Shown: one piece after another, positions 1 to 10,520 of the stretch
Layout of the letters: each line of letters begins with the position of its first letter
Position numbering within the stretch: position 1 is the stretch's first letter
Assembly: GCA_009760855.2 (NCBI GenBank)
Contig: WPIO01000028.1
Coordinates: forward strand, 3,985,501 to 4,049,500
Direction of reading: 5' to 3'
Source of the DNA: Cristatella mucedo
Taxonomy: Eukaryota; Bryozoa; Phylactolaemata; Cristatellidae
DNA: 64,000 nucleotides
Notes under the pieces: model-generated
Seen by the model: only the letters and a program-made list of their open reading frames with translations
Database searches by the model: none
What the model was told of the DNA's origin: nothing
Made by a program: the position numbers and the translations under genes

Positions 1-966
1 AATGCCCGCCTATCTCGGTCAATTGTTGATGGTACTCGGGTACAGCCTTCTTCTTTGGACGCTCTTGGTCGAGCATTGTTGGTCTCAGCACCCAGCCGTC
101 TCGATACTGCTCTCCCTGGACAGGTCGATAGTGGGCAAGGGCTTGAAGACCAGGTATCGACGAAAGCTAAACGTGGTGTGAGCCAAGTCACCGCTGCCTT
201 GGAAGGCAGCAGCATGCAGCAATCATTGGACAGTTCAGCTGAGGCTGCAAAGGAGTCGGGCACTGCCAAGTCCGTTCCGACTAAGAAGCCCAACAAGAGG
301 CACAGGCTCCGAAACAGCCCAGCAAGTGTCCAAAGTAAAGAGGAGCCGCCCTCATCCTTGTCAGGTGGGCCGACAAAGAGCACTAATCGAAAGGATGTAC
401 ATGGTCAGGCGGCCAATGAGCCATCACAGCCTGTCAGTGGTTGCAATGCTGGCAACAGCAGCAATGCTGCAACGGCCGAAGTAGTAAGCAATAGACCGGC
501 AGCAGCTGCATCAGAGAGCACTATTGCACTACTTCAACACGTGGTATCGTATGCAGGAGTGAGTCTCGGCAATGTGGCTGGTGGCGCTGCTGGCGGAAGG
601 GAAGAGCAGCAGCCGGTGCCAACAGCCTTATCGCTCGTTCCCAAGTCGATGCAGGAACTGCTCGCAATGCAGTTCGAGGGCTCGCAGTTTCTCATGGAGC
701 CGGCGAAGAGCTTTGATATTGCCTCCGTGGTCGACTCCTTAGGGCAGCTGCTGGTGAAGGGCAATCAGCTCGAGCACACCGTGCGTGAGCTGAGTGCCCG
801 ACGTGACCACCTTGCGTCGGAAAATGCAGGACTGTCTCTGTCGCTGGCTGCCATTGCTGGCATGCACTCAAGCGGCAGTGGTGGAGGTGATGCTTTCGGT
901 TCTGTCCAGTGCCCAGTGGTCACTCCCACAGTTGTCGCTACTCGACCGGTAGTAGACCACCATTAG
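1..966 (+). CDS. MLLT10-like: AF10/AF17-like protein, 3' coding part with octapeptide-leucine zipper (5' end outside window)
   Basis: The reading frame is open from the first base to a TAG at 964-966, so this is the end of a gene that starts upstream; no genuine ATG start is needed or evident. The first two thirds are low-complexity Ser/Ala/Gly/Gln-rich with a basic patch (KKPNKRHRLR). At bases 646-855 the protein reads ELLAMQFEGSQFLMEP, then DIASVVDSLGQL, then QLEHTVRELSARRDHLASEN. Order and spacing match the octapeptide-motif plus leucine-zipper region of human AF10 and AF17, chromatin proteins that use this region to recruit the DOT1L H3K79 methyltransferase. That function is family knowledge. 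The PHD fingers of the family would be upstream. Anything before the zipper is too low in complexity to assign. The frame resumes directly after the TAG (see 967-1305). Confidence 0.72.
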   Translation, partial: NARLSRSIVDGTRVQPSSLDALGRALLVSAPSRLDTALPGQVDSGQGLEDQVSTKAKRGVSQVTAALEGSSMQQSLDSSAEAAKESGTAKSVPTKKPNKRHRLRNSPASVQSKEEPPSSLSGGPTKSTNRKDVHGQAANEPSQPVSGCNAGNSSNAATAEVVSNRPAAAASESTIALLQHVVSYAGVSLGNVAGGAAGGREEQQPVPTALSLVPKSMQELLAMQFEGSQFLMEPAKSFDIASVVDSLGQLLVKGNQLEHTVRELSARRDHLASENAGLSLSLAAIAGMHSSGSGGGDAFGSVQCPVVTPTVVATRPVVDHH

Positions 967-1305
967 CTACTTTCCATGTTGCATCGGCAGCAGGTGATGC
1001 TGATGGCTCAGTTGCATCTGCCTGGTGCCAGTTTGCCACTACCAGTGTCATCCGTCAGTAATGTAGCCAACGTTCTCCCGAGCCTAGTGTTCGCGGCTGC
1101 CATTGCTGTGAATGCAGCTGAGCTCGTCGTTCCGACACCCCAAGGGGCAGCCGTCCTTGCACCATCTCAGCAGCTTGCTGAGCATCCAGCACCTGGGCAA
1201 AAGTACATTGGCAGTACAGTTGTCACTGGTGGCACAGCAGGCACGAGTGGCAACAGCAGTGCTTTCCTTGCAGCCCAAGCCAAACTGGAAAAGAGCAACC
1301 GTTAG
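967..1305 (+). CDS. In-frame extension of the AF10-like frame beyond a TAG stop
   Basis: Directly after the TAG at 964-966 the same frame stays open for 112 codons to a second TAG at 1303-1305. It begins LLSMLHRQQVMLMAQL, reminiscent of the Gln/Leu-rich 'LLSDQQRQ' segment near the C terminus of human AF10. It continues with Ala/Val/Ser-rich sequence of the same composition as the upstream part. The TAG is followed by CTA, a context known to favour stop-codon readthrough. Alternatives are a recent nonsense mutation, an assembly error, an unrecognised small intron whose acceptor is the CCATTAG at 960-966, or plain 3' UTR. It is listed as coding because of the frame continuity, not because translation is shown. 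Confidence 0.45.
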   Translation, partial: LLSMLHRQQVMLMAQLHLPGASLPLPVSSVSNVANVLPSLVFAAAIAVNAAELVVPTPQGAAVLAPSQQLAEHPAPGQKYIGSTVVTGGTAGTSGNSSAFLAAQAKLEKSNR

Positions 1306-1379
1306 GCATCGTTACTGGCAATCAGTCTCCTAGCTATGTGTGCAAGCTCGAGTAGTTAATGGTTGCAGCTGTTCATACC

Positions 1380-1448
1380 TGTGTGCGTGTGTGTGCGTGT
1401 GCGTGTGCGTGTGTGCGTGTGCGTGTGCGTGTGCGTGTGCGTGTGCGT

Positions 1449-1497
<49 letters not shown>
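1380..1497. repeat. (GT)n/(GTGC)n microsatellite
   Basis: Alternating GT with regular GC interruptions lies 75 bases after the second stop of the AF10-like frame, probably in its 3' UTR. The cysteine/valine-rich and histidine/threonine-rich open frames over it are artefacts. Confidence 0.97.
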
Positions 1498-1498
<1 letters not shown>

Positions 1499-1651
1499 CT
1501 GCATGTTCCAATCTTGTATGCACTTGGCCAGCTTGCGTATGTGGCCACGTTGTCTGCACACATTTTGCTGTTATGTAGGTGAGATCGGTAACTGCATTCT
1601 GCTGCAATATACCCTACGTTGTGGCTGCTGTTGTACGATGCTACTGCAAAG

Positions 1652-1937
1652 TGTTGTATAGCAGTGGCTCCGGCAGTGACGGCAGGTCTTGTGGGAGTCT
1701 CACGGAGACACAGTGGGCGAACGTGCACTGTAAACAAGACTCTCCTTTATTACTCTAAATGGGCACATATATGAGAACTCGTTCAATCTCAACAGACGAC
1801 ACAAAATATAACATGCATTAGTGGCCTAATGCTGCGCTGTATCAATGGCTTAACTATTTGCCACAGATGAGACATTTACATTAGTGTCAGGGCGCTTTGC
1901 TAATTACAACAGCAGAATCTCAAGCGCAAACAGCAAA
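1652..1937 (-). mobile_element. Solo-LTR-like element, family 1, copy A
   Basis: This about 285-bp element also occurs near 8.3, 10.2 and 63.6 kb. Read on the minus strand it has a CATATA-type TATA region, an AATAAA polyadenylation signal (TTTATT near 1745 on +) and then an AGAGTCT motif, as an LTR would. Its ends are the least clear of the four copies. Confidence 0.55.
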
Positions 1938-2109
1938 AGCATAAACCATCCTGCTGATGTCCACGAATGAAATACATTTGTGTCCTTATCACAAGTAGCC
2001 TGTATTGCTTAGTTTCTGTTATATTCCTCCTGCTTGTGGCCAATTTTGCTGTTTCATGACTGGTCATAGTTACAGCAGTCTAAGCTGATCGTGATATTAG
2101 TGTTTGCAG

Positions 2110-2115
2110 AATAAA
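2110..2115 (+). terminator. Possible AATAAA polyadenylation signal of the AF10-like gene
   Basis: This is the first AATAAA on the sense strand downstream of the second stop codon. It lies about 800 bases downstream, which would give a long 3' UTR containing the GT repeat and LTR copy A. Position is the only evidence. Confidence 0.3.
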
Positions 2116-2134
2116 TGAGTGCTCTTTAGTTCCT

Positions 2135-2265
2135 TGCTAGTGTATGGTGCTCGACTCGACCAAGGTCTGGCCGAGATCGTGGGCTCGAGCCCGGTGGCAT
2201 ATTTGAAGCACCTCAATAGAGATCAAGTTCCATTAGGGCGCTATACAAATACATTATATTTATAT
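2135..2265 (+). mobile_element. tRNA-derived SINE with LINE-like tail (SINE-2), copy 1
   Basis: The tRNA-like head has a B-box-like GGGCTCGAGCCC and is followed by GTGGCATATTTGAAGCACC and AGGGCGCTATACAAATACAT. The same head-tail order is seen reversed near 30.7 and 56.2 kb. The tail resembles the 3' end of the LINE copies in this window. Confidence 0.65.
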
Positions 2266-2365
2266 ATTCCTTTTGTATTGCATTATTGGTTGGTTGTTAG
2301 ACCTGGTGTTTCAATGGCTAAGCCGTGTTGGCTGTCATGTCGCCTACATACGATAGGCATTGTGC

Positions 2366-2387
2366 ACTTCGACCCCGGGGTCGAAGT
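2366..2387. repeat. Perfect 22-bp palindrome
   Basis: ACTTCGACCCC is followed at once by its exact reverse complement GGGGTCGAAGT, with no spacer. It lies in a tRNA-SINE-like context and could be a duplicated B-box region. Confidence 0.8.
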
Positions 2388-2399
2388 CCAAGAGTAGGT

Positions 2400-2849
2400 C
2401 TAGCTCGCCCTTCACTACACTAGGTCGAGGGACTATTCATTCGGTTGGAAATCTTTTTATGACAATCTCAGGTGTTTGTTATGGCCGTTAGGGTCATCTG
2501 TCGCTATATACACGAGACTTTTGAATCAGCTTAACTTTTTTGTTTTGTTTTTAGGACTGCCTGCATCTTCGCAATAGCTAGGTGGTTTAGCTGTGTTATG
2601 TACCAGGCAGTAGATTTGGTTAATCGGCCTGACCATCGTGGTGGCGTTTGATTTTAAGAGCATGGCTGTGAGCATTGCTTAAATGAGCATTGCTTAATTA
2701 AGAATTATCTTTGAGTAGCAAATCTGCTTCATGCCTCCGTGTTTTGGGTTCGGGTAAGAGCAGATTCGAATGGATAAGTGTAGTTGCAGCATTCTTTTGG
2801 CTTGTTCGTGGTTCAGTGAAGGAGAGCTGCAAGCTGAATCTGCAGTGCA

Positions 2850-2900
<51 letters not shown>

Positions 2901-3624
2901 CTCCTGCTCCTGCTGACCGGGTAGCTACATATCAATAAACCAAACATTTGCTTGCAACGGGAGAGGGGATTGAGTGGTGAGATGGTAGCAACAGAAATCT
3001 ACACTTATTTAATAGCCTCATTTGTTTAGCACTAGAGGAGACTTGTCGGCTATCGCCACAGCTTAAATTTGGAAATAAATAATAATACATTCGTATAGCA
3101 CCCGCAGAGAACTGAATCACTTTTGTATGCACTTTACAGATGCTGTATAGAAAGCATTACCAAATGATTTGTGGTAACAAGTGTTTGTGGCAAGCAGCAG
3201 GCACAGTGTAGTGTAAGTAGGTACATGCAGACGAAGGACAAATCACGAAAATCTGTCAAATGTAATAAACTGATAAACATATGCATTGTAAGCTTCCTTT
3301 TACGAATCGCCCAACTGCAGGATTCCATCACATGACCTCGGTCTGGAAGAGCAAGCACTTTACCTACTAGACTGTTACTGCCCAGTCCCTAGTAGAATGC
3401 TTCAGAGTAGCACCTTCGTCGGGATTCGTCTGTTTTTCTTGTGGTTCACCTGCTGTGAGATTTGTGCATAGTCTCTGCACATCAGCTTCCATGGAAGACT
3501 GCAGGCACGGACTCCCTTAGAGAAATGAAGCAGTACTCTATGCCTGCATGGTCTAGATCAAATCGTCGCCACTATATTACGTTTGAGTGCCGGCAATTGC
3601 ATACGCCAAAAGATCATGAAAAAT
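2400..3624. other. Intergenic, no gene seen; SINE scraps and a (GT)n tract at 2851-2897
   Basis: There is a clean (GT)n tract and fragments resembling tRNA-SINE 3' and 5' parts (about 3005-3100 and 3310-3390). The short open frames show no recognisable protein. Confidence 0.7.
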
Positions 3625-3805
3625 ACTAACTGATTTAACAGCCTCTTTTTTGTATAGCAGCAGAAGGGCCTTAAAGGCTATGACTACCGCTTGAAGTGGC
3701 AACAAAGATTGCCCTCCACAGGATTCGAATTCACGACCTCGGGACCACGACCGTGAAGAGCAAACTCCTTACTTAACGAGCGATCACGGCTCACCATGGA
3801 GAGCA
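3625..3805 (-). mobile_element. tRNA-derived SINE (SINE-1), minus orientation
   Basis: On the minus strand this reads as a tRNA-like head (GGTGAGCCGTGATCGC, then a B-box-like ATTCGAATCC after a CGAGGTCGTG stem). A body with AAGCGGTAGTCATAGCC follows, and the 3' end is AAAGAGGCTGTTAAATCAG. Close relatives are at 18.2, 44.5 and 52.2 kb. Confidence 0.75.
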
Positions 3806-4396
3806 CTCGGTTGATAATTACCAATCCCTGGAGGCCAAATGGGAGCAGATTTCCATGCTAACAGACCCTAATCCCTGAAAAGTCGAACCAAAAATTTTGA
3901 CAATTACATTCAAGGTCCGAATCGACATAGCGAAGCTCCTACCTTTGTGAGCTATCAATTGACTTTGTATGTGTATTGAGATGGTAAGATTCTCGTACCT
4001 TGGCTGTTTCGATTTTTAAACTGAAGACTAGGCAATCGCTCCTTTTTCTCATTAGGACCTACAGTGTGGAATTTCTCTCAACATTCTCTTCGTGCAGGTG
4101 CTCTCCTCATACGCCATTTTTATTGGCGAACGATTTTTGTCGGATATCAGCGGAAATTTGTTGTGAATATTGCCTGTTTGGATATTTGCTGCCATTGCAC
4201 AATCGAAAATAATTCAAGAGCTAGTTGTAGTTGACTAAAAATCCTGCTGTACCTCCTCTTTCAGATGGGTATATTGTGGCCTGGAGGGGTACAGTTTGGC
4301 ACAGGCTATTTTAAACGGTAGGGTTTAAAGTGGCCTAGGCCATTTTTAACTTCGCTTTCGCTTGCTGGGTTACATCGGTCTATTTATCTTGTTTCT

Positions 4397-4613
<217 letters not shown>

Positions 4614-4630
4614 GCATGCGTGTTGCCCTC

Positions 4631-6535
4631 GGTGCATTAAACGAACAAATCTGAAGAACGAATTGTTCTATTTATTTTATTCTGTTTTATTTCAGTGTCT
4701 GCTATAAATTAAGAGGAAAGCGGCGGTCGTGCGCTTTCAGCGTCAGCACCTCTTCGGCCTCTGACGAAGCGGTCAATCTATCGTGAACAAGTTCTAATTG
4801 GGCAGCCTCTGCGAGATGCCTTTTGCCCACGGCAGACCTCATTCATTCTTTAACCAGTGCAAACAACCGTGCTAGCCGTTTCCCTCCGCCTTTTACGTGA
4901 GCATAGCCACCTCATGCATCTCCAGCTGCGTGTGACCTTGCTCTGAGGAGCGTATACGTACAGAGCGTATACGTTTCTGACAGATAGCGGCACGCCACTC
5001 AGAGAAAGGTGGAACATTAGCGATTACTTCTTGCAAGCTCATGACATATATCCGTTGACTCGAATTGATAATTAGTTATATTCTATCCCACTTGCCACAC
5101 TCAACTGTTCGCTAAGAGGATATCGGATCGCCAGTACTTGCATACGGTAATACACATTGCAGATATAGACGCTATAGATATACCGGTTGCAGTTACAAAA
5201 AAGGGATGACTCTGCAACTTTTGCTAGAAAAACACGATCTTCACCATACCTTTAGTAAATTAAACGTATTGGAACCAAATCCGTAGATTTTGCAAGCAAG
5301 ATAATCTTAGCAACGCTCAGTTTGGCTAGGGTTAGAATATTTTCTTTGCGCACTAAAGCGAAGTCTAGGCTGTTAAAATGACCGATATTTAGGAGATAGA
5401 ATAGTATGCGAACAGATTTGCTCTTTCTAAATATATGCTATTTATTTTTATATCTAAATATCTAGATACATACAGCCAAACGAAAAAAGTAAAGGGGCCC
5501 TTGTCGGTTCGAACATTTTTTGGGCCGGCAGTGTATATAGCTGCATATAAGCATATAATTACATTCTCAGCTTTGGCCAGTTCTCATGTCCGAGCATCAG
5601 GGCACAATTATTTTTTTCCACGGTAATTTTCATATCATTATCGCTCTATTTCTAGCTAGGACTGTCATACCTGTCTGGTCACAGGATAGGCACTCGGTTA
5701 CTCAAATAGAAGGGCTTGTTCCGGTGCATAGCCGGGAGCAGGGGGGGACAACCAAGGAGTACAAGCGCTTAGTGGCAACGGAAACTTTGGTGGCAGGAAA
5801 GGAGATCTGACACCGGGAAAATGTTCTGACGATGTCACACTACCGCGTGGGCAGAACTCTCGCACAAGCAAACCTCGGCTATTCATTTATAAAAGTATTT
5901 GCTCCTTTGGATATTTCGCCGGGAGGACACATCACGCCGACGGCATCGTGGCCAATTATAATACTGCTGGTGATTCATTCAGGCTTCTGTCAAACACTAA
6001 TTTCAGGAACCCACAGGTCATTGCTGCCGCTGGTCGGCGGCTGTTACTACCGTAGAAATCCTACTACCAATAGGATTCGAGCTCAAAGCCCAGTGACCTA
6101 CATCATGTCAGAGCCGCTCACCAAAAGACATGCGAAGGTTGCAAAGGGAAAGCCGACAAAATATAGCAGATATGAGAGCAATCGGAAACCAGACTGAGAC
6201 GTTTATATACAGAAAAAGAAGTCTATATCGTGTTGAGACCAGAGGGTCTCAACACGCTCGGCTTGAGTGACTTGAAAGCGACTTGCGAGCCGAACAATGT
6301 TTATTGTTATTCTTGCAGCTTTCGCTATTACCAGCTCGTTCGTGAAGGATGGCCGTGCGATGGTGAGCTGAGAGCATGTTATTACAACTTGATCTATGCT
6401 AAGATGCCTGGTTTGATTCGAGGAACCTGAGTGAAAAGACAGTCGCGGATCGAGAAATCCACCGGGTAATGACCAATCGCCAGAAACCGGCAGATTTAAA
6501 CCTCATTACGGTGCGCCATCAAGACGCGATACTAA
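4631..6535. other. Intergenic, AT-rich, no gene recognised; perfect hairpin at 6229-6256
   Basis: I see no conserved protein, splice pattern or RNA gene. A 121-codon frame at 5832-6197 has no family resemblance. A perfect 12-bp stem with a 4-base loop (CGTGTTGAGACC / GGTCTCAACACG) lies at 6229-6256. Confidence 0.6.
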
Positions 6536-6635
6536 TGATAGTTGCAAATAAACGGTAGCCCATTTTTCTGCTTATATATAAATATATATACAAGCATTAT
6601 ATCAGCAGATATAAAGAGCAAGCCATATATATATG

Positions 6636-6689
6636 TGTGTGCGTGTGTGTGCGTGTTTGTGTGTGTATGTGTGTGTGTGTGTGTGTTTG

Positions 6690-6724
<35 letters not shown>

Positions 6725-6730
6725 CGTGCG
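6636..6730. repeat. (GT)n microsatellite
   Basis: Interrupted GT repeat with GC and TT variants. Confidence 0.95.
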
Positions 6731-7493
6731 TAGCGGAGTTCCAGGGGTCAGAGGCTATTCCCGCCAAGGTCCGCCATGCTCAGGCCACGCCGCCGCTCGC
6801 CATGCCGCTGAGCTAGGGTAAGACGAGCGGCCGTTGGGTTAGACCTTTTTATAATATTGCATGCGCCAACAACAACAGGGAACTAAAAAAGTCTACAGGG
6901 AGGGTCCTATACAAAGTAAACTATAGGGGCCCAAGGCGACGCTGCAAGCAAGAACAAACGTGTAAGTTGGTCAGTCGGCTTCTACAGTCCCGTCGTTGTA
7001 ACGAATCCGTTCCAACAGTACGAGCGTACGCCGTAAGAGATACGGCTAGCTGAGTAAGTGCTTTGCGAGTCGGAGTCGACGTCTACCACAGTCGAGAGCT
7101 TCCGCCTGAAGACGCCAACTCAAGGGCCACGAACGTGCGCTGCACGGGTAAACGCGGAATATACAAGTCACAACAACGAGCGCGATATTCAGCTCCTCTC
7201 GGGCCTTGAGCACTCGTTGCCTTGCGTGCGTGGCCGCATCGCCGGAGCACGCATGCACCCATCCAGGTGCATAACTCGGCGAGACCGGGATATTCCAACA
7301 ACACGAATTACTCGGCCAACTTCCCTTACCCAAGAGCCCCGGTGACTTGTCGTCACAGCACGTCCGGTCATGCCCATATGTCAGGCCCCCGCCTAGCCGG
7401 CGACCCTTACCACATTACAGCCGTCCTGTCCCAGCCAACCAAACCTAGCCTGGGTACACATGTATGTACATGGCCTGTTCTTTATATCTGCTT

Positions 7494-7674
<181 letters not shown>

Positions 7675-7844
7675 AAGAATAAACGGAAGTTCCGTTTATT
7701 CACTTCTACCATTGGTATCGCGTCTTGACGGCTCTAAATAGCAAAATAAAATCAATGTAGCTCTACTACAGAAGAAATGCAAAAAACACCCTAGCAGACA
7801 TAACGAGTCGAGGACGTTTTCTTAACCATAGTAAAGGTACAAGT

Positions 7845-8100
7845 TAGCCACTGCAGCTAGGTGAATTTTCCCGACTTTGAACGTGGCAAACTGGTCTATT
7901 ACAGTTTGAAAGTCAATCCTTTCCAGTTTTTCTTTCTCTATCTTAACCAGGCCAAATTAGAGAGTCAAGATTGCCCCAGCGATGCTCTCAGATAAGACAG
8001 GATTATCTTCAGCCTGCTAAAGGAACGTTCACAATTGGCCACTGTTACAGCAATGGTGAGAAAAACATACAAAGCAAACTCTCAAATTAGGAAACAAACA
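7845..8100 (-). pseudogene. hAT transposase C-terminal dimerisation domain, decayed
   Basis: On the minus strand a frame reads LTIAVTVANCERSFSRLKII, then LSYLRASLGQS, a stop, then LSNLAWL and another stop. This is the signature of the hATC dimerisation domain of hAT transposases (the ERSFSxLKxIKxxLRSxM...RLSxLA pattern). In-frame stops show it is dead. No catalytic part was found next to it, so it is an isolated 3' remnant. Whether it belongs to the same element as the hAT N-terminal fragment near 63 kb cannot be told. Confidence 0.8.
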
Positions 8101-8297
8101 CATCTTCTCCACAGCTTACAGTGAAAGACATGAGTTTTGTGGGGTCTTTGTTACTGAGTCGTAAAATGAGGCATTCAACATTTTACAGTCACACATTTCG
8201 CTGTACCGCTCTGCTCCATCGACGTCTGAACAATAGTAGCCTCCAAGACCGCTAGGGTCCGACCGGGCAGCAGCCGACGCTCGATCGTTGCATGGCT

Positions 8298-8581
8298 TGT
8301 GTCACAGTGGCTCCGGTGGCGGCTGTTCTTGCGGAGACACCAGCAGCCCACCAGTGACACCAGTGACGTGAGCAGTCAACGAGACTCTCCTTTATTACTC
8401 TCAACGCGTACATATATGAGAGTTCGATCAATTGCAGCAGACGACACGAAATATAAAATGCGTTAGTGGCATGACGCTTCGCTGCGTCGATGGCTTAACA
8501 AGATGTTACAGGTGAGGCATATACATTAGTGTCAGGGCGCTTTGTTAATTACAAAAGCAGAAGCCGATGGCGCACACAACA
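8298..8581 (-). mobile_element. Solo-LTR-like element, family 1, copy B
   Basis: On + it begins TGTGTCACAGTGGCTCC and ends CGCACACAACA. It shares the blocks ACGAGACTCTCCTTTATTAC and ATCAATTGCAGCAGACGACA with copy C. On the minus strand it offers TATA-like and AATAAA signals. No target duplication is visible. A tRNA-like (SINE-like) stretch starts just beyond, near 8612. Confidence 0.65.
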
Positions 8582-9142
8582 TCCTTTCCCATAGAAAATA
8601 TATTTCATAGTCCACCAGCCTAGCTGGTTAGGGGGCGGCCCTCACGACTTGAAAGTCGTGTAGCCATTGGCTCCCCTCGCTCTCTGCTGCCTGCTCAGGC
8701 GGTGCCCTGTCCAATAATATGGAGTTCGGGCTATGTCGCGATAATTTAAACGTTGAAGAGTTCCGACCGGCTTAACTGGGGTGCAAGCTACGACTGCCAC
8801 TCGTAGGAGGCACTCGTCAGCTCTGCCTCTTGCGAGCAGCCGTGCATAGATGCTGCCTACCTGTAGACAAAGCTAGAACCCCGCTCACACAGTCAGGCGG
8901 CTCCCGCAGGTCACATCCGTGCGGGCCCCGATGGCCGGTTTCATGCGCTCGTCGCCGGCCGATCCCGCCCTGCGAGAAACACTCCGACTCATTATTACGG
9001 CCTCGTCGTTCTTGGGATTCCACTCAGCCGAGTCGACCTCGAGGTCGTGATCCTCTTCGCTGTGCACCGAGATCCTCTCGTGGTTGCTCTTTGCCGCCGA
9101 AATGCTCTCGCTGCTGCACTCCGCCGCGGAAATGTCGCTCTC

Positions 9143-9176
9143 GTGGGTCGCCTGCGCCTCGTCGCAGGCGACCCAC
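9143..9176. repeat. Perfect GC-rich hairpin, 14-bp stem, 6-base loop
   Basis: GTGGGTCGCCTGCG, loop CCTCGT, then CGCAGGCGACCCAC. It lies in a GC-rich stretch of unknown origin (8810-9300) just upstream of a LINE fragment. Confidence 0.85.
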
Positions 9177-9315
9177 TATCGTCTCGCCGCTCCTCTGTAA
9201 TCTACCCCGAGACGCTCGTACGGGTGCTCTCCACTACCAAGAAGCTGTCCCCGCTGTGCGCTACGCTGTCGAGACTTCGCTCTCTCGAGCACCCTTTGCC
9301 GCCGAGATGAGTTCA

Positions 9316-9960
9316 TATCCCAATCAAAGAAGACAACAAGTCCTCTGGACCCTATTCTCACTGTCCTGCTCCTACGTTGCATTGATCTGCTGCTGCCATG
9401 CATAACTAACATCATTAATATGTCATTAGCCTCAGGTCATGTCCCAGCACCTGTATAAAAAGCTGTAGTCAAGCCACTTCTCAAGAAAGCGACCCTAGAC
9501 CAAGAGAACTTGAGCAACTACAACCCGGTCTCCCTTTAACCATTCCTATCAAAGACACTGAAACGGGTCTTGACGGACCAGCTGAATTTATACATTGAAA
9601 CTTCAAACCTCGCTAGTAAGTTCCAGTCTGGCTTTAGAGCTAATCACCACAGAGTCAGCATTGCTTAGGATGTACAACGACCTACTTAGGAATGCAGACA
9701 GTATCTCTGCTTGGTTTGCTCGATCTTTCGGCAGCTTTGTATACTATCGATCACCAAGTCCTTCTTGAGTGCCTCTCACATCGCTTGGGCATCACTGGCA
9801 CTGCATTGCAATGGCTCAGGCCCTACCTCAGTGGGAAACTCCAGAGTATTGATGGGAATAGAGAAAGATCATCCGAAGAGCCTCTTAAATATGGGGTACC
9901 TCAGGGCTCTGTGCTTGGTCCTAGCTCCAGCCAAAACTTCTCGGCCTCAAGCTCGGGCTC
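9316..9960 (+). pseudogene. L2/CR1-type LINE reverse transcriptase fragment
   Basis: Spread over broken frames are the usual reverse-transcriptase blocks: a KSSGP-like segment (about 9330), LLKKATLDQENLSNY (about 9480), [10 protein letters not shown] (about 9620), a LLDLSAALYTIDHQVLLE block (about 9710) and GVPQGSVLG (about 9890). The copy stops before the catalytic YxDD block. Frameshifts and stops make it inactive. Confidence 0.85.
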
Positions 9961-10247
9961 CTCATCCGTCAACCACGAGACGATCAGAATTAACTCACTT
10001 TTCAGCTTTACTTCGGCCGGCTGATCAACTCACCTGTATATTTTGTTATCGTCCAGACACACTGGCACAGCATGCTTTAACAGCATCACAATCTTAAGCC
10101 TTGTTACAGCCTTCTCAAGAGTAAGAAGCCAAGGCGTAAAGTGCACTCCGCCGCTAAACATATCGTACCTCAGTATAGACGTCCCATCTAGGCCATGGAA
10201 GGTCCGATACTCTTTTCGCCACGAGTAAACCATTCTCTGCTACCAGG

Positions 10248-10520
10248 TGTGCAACAGTGGCTCCAGCGACGGCTGTTCTTATGGAGTATCGCCGAGACGC
10301 ATGGACGTGAGCGATAAACGAGACTCTCCTTTATTACGCTCAATGCATACATATATGAGAACTCGATCAATTGCAGCAGACGACACGAAATGTAACATGC
10401 ATTAGTGGCCCGACGCTTTGCTGAGTCAATGGCTTAACTATTGGCCACAGGTGAGGCATGTAGATTAGTGTCAAGGCACTAGGCTAATTACAAAAGCAGA
10501 AGGCTCAGGCGTGCACAACA
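10248..10520 (-). mobile_element. Solo-LTR-like element, family 1, copy C
   Basis: On + it begins TGTGCAACAGTGGCTCC and ends GTGCACAACA. By eye it is roughly four-fifths identical to copy B. Copies B and C are too different to be a recent LTR pair, although they flank about 1.7 kb that includes the LINE fragment at 9316-9960. Confidence 0.65.

Noticed and set aside
1330-1737. Long His/Thr, Cys/Val, Ser/Leu, Tyr/Ile and Arg/Glu open frames across simple repeats (also at 4.4, 6.6, 7.5, 16.1, 22.8 and 48.5 kb)
   Set aside because: Microsatellites give stop-free frames on both strands; no flanking coding signal.
1925-1975. Hammerhead-ribozyme-like CTGATG...GAATGAAA near LTR copy A
   Set aside because: The conserved core is not complete and no matching stems were found; not repeated at the other copies.
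3700-3800. Functional tRNA genes (B-box-like GATTCGAATCC here and at 18.3, 44.5 and 52.2 kb)
   Set aside because: No complete cloverleaf; each head is joined to the same non-tRNA body and tail, so these are SINEs.
5832-6197. 121-codon open frame on +
   Set aside because: No family resemblance, no splice context, and the length is within what random DNA of this composition can give.
8298-10520. One full-length LTR retrotransposon bounded by copies B and C
   Set aside because: The two repeats differ too much by eye, no primer-binding site or gag-pol sequence lies between them, and the interior holds a LINE fragment.
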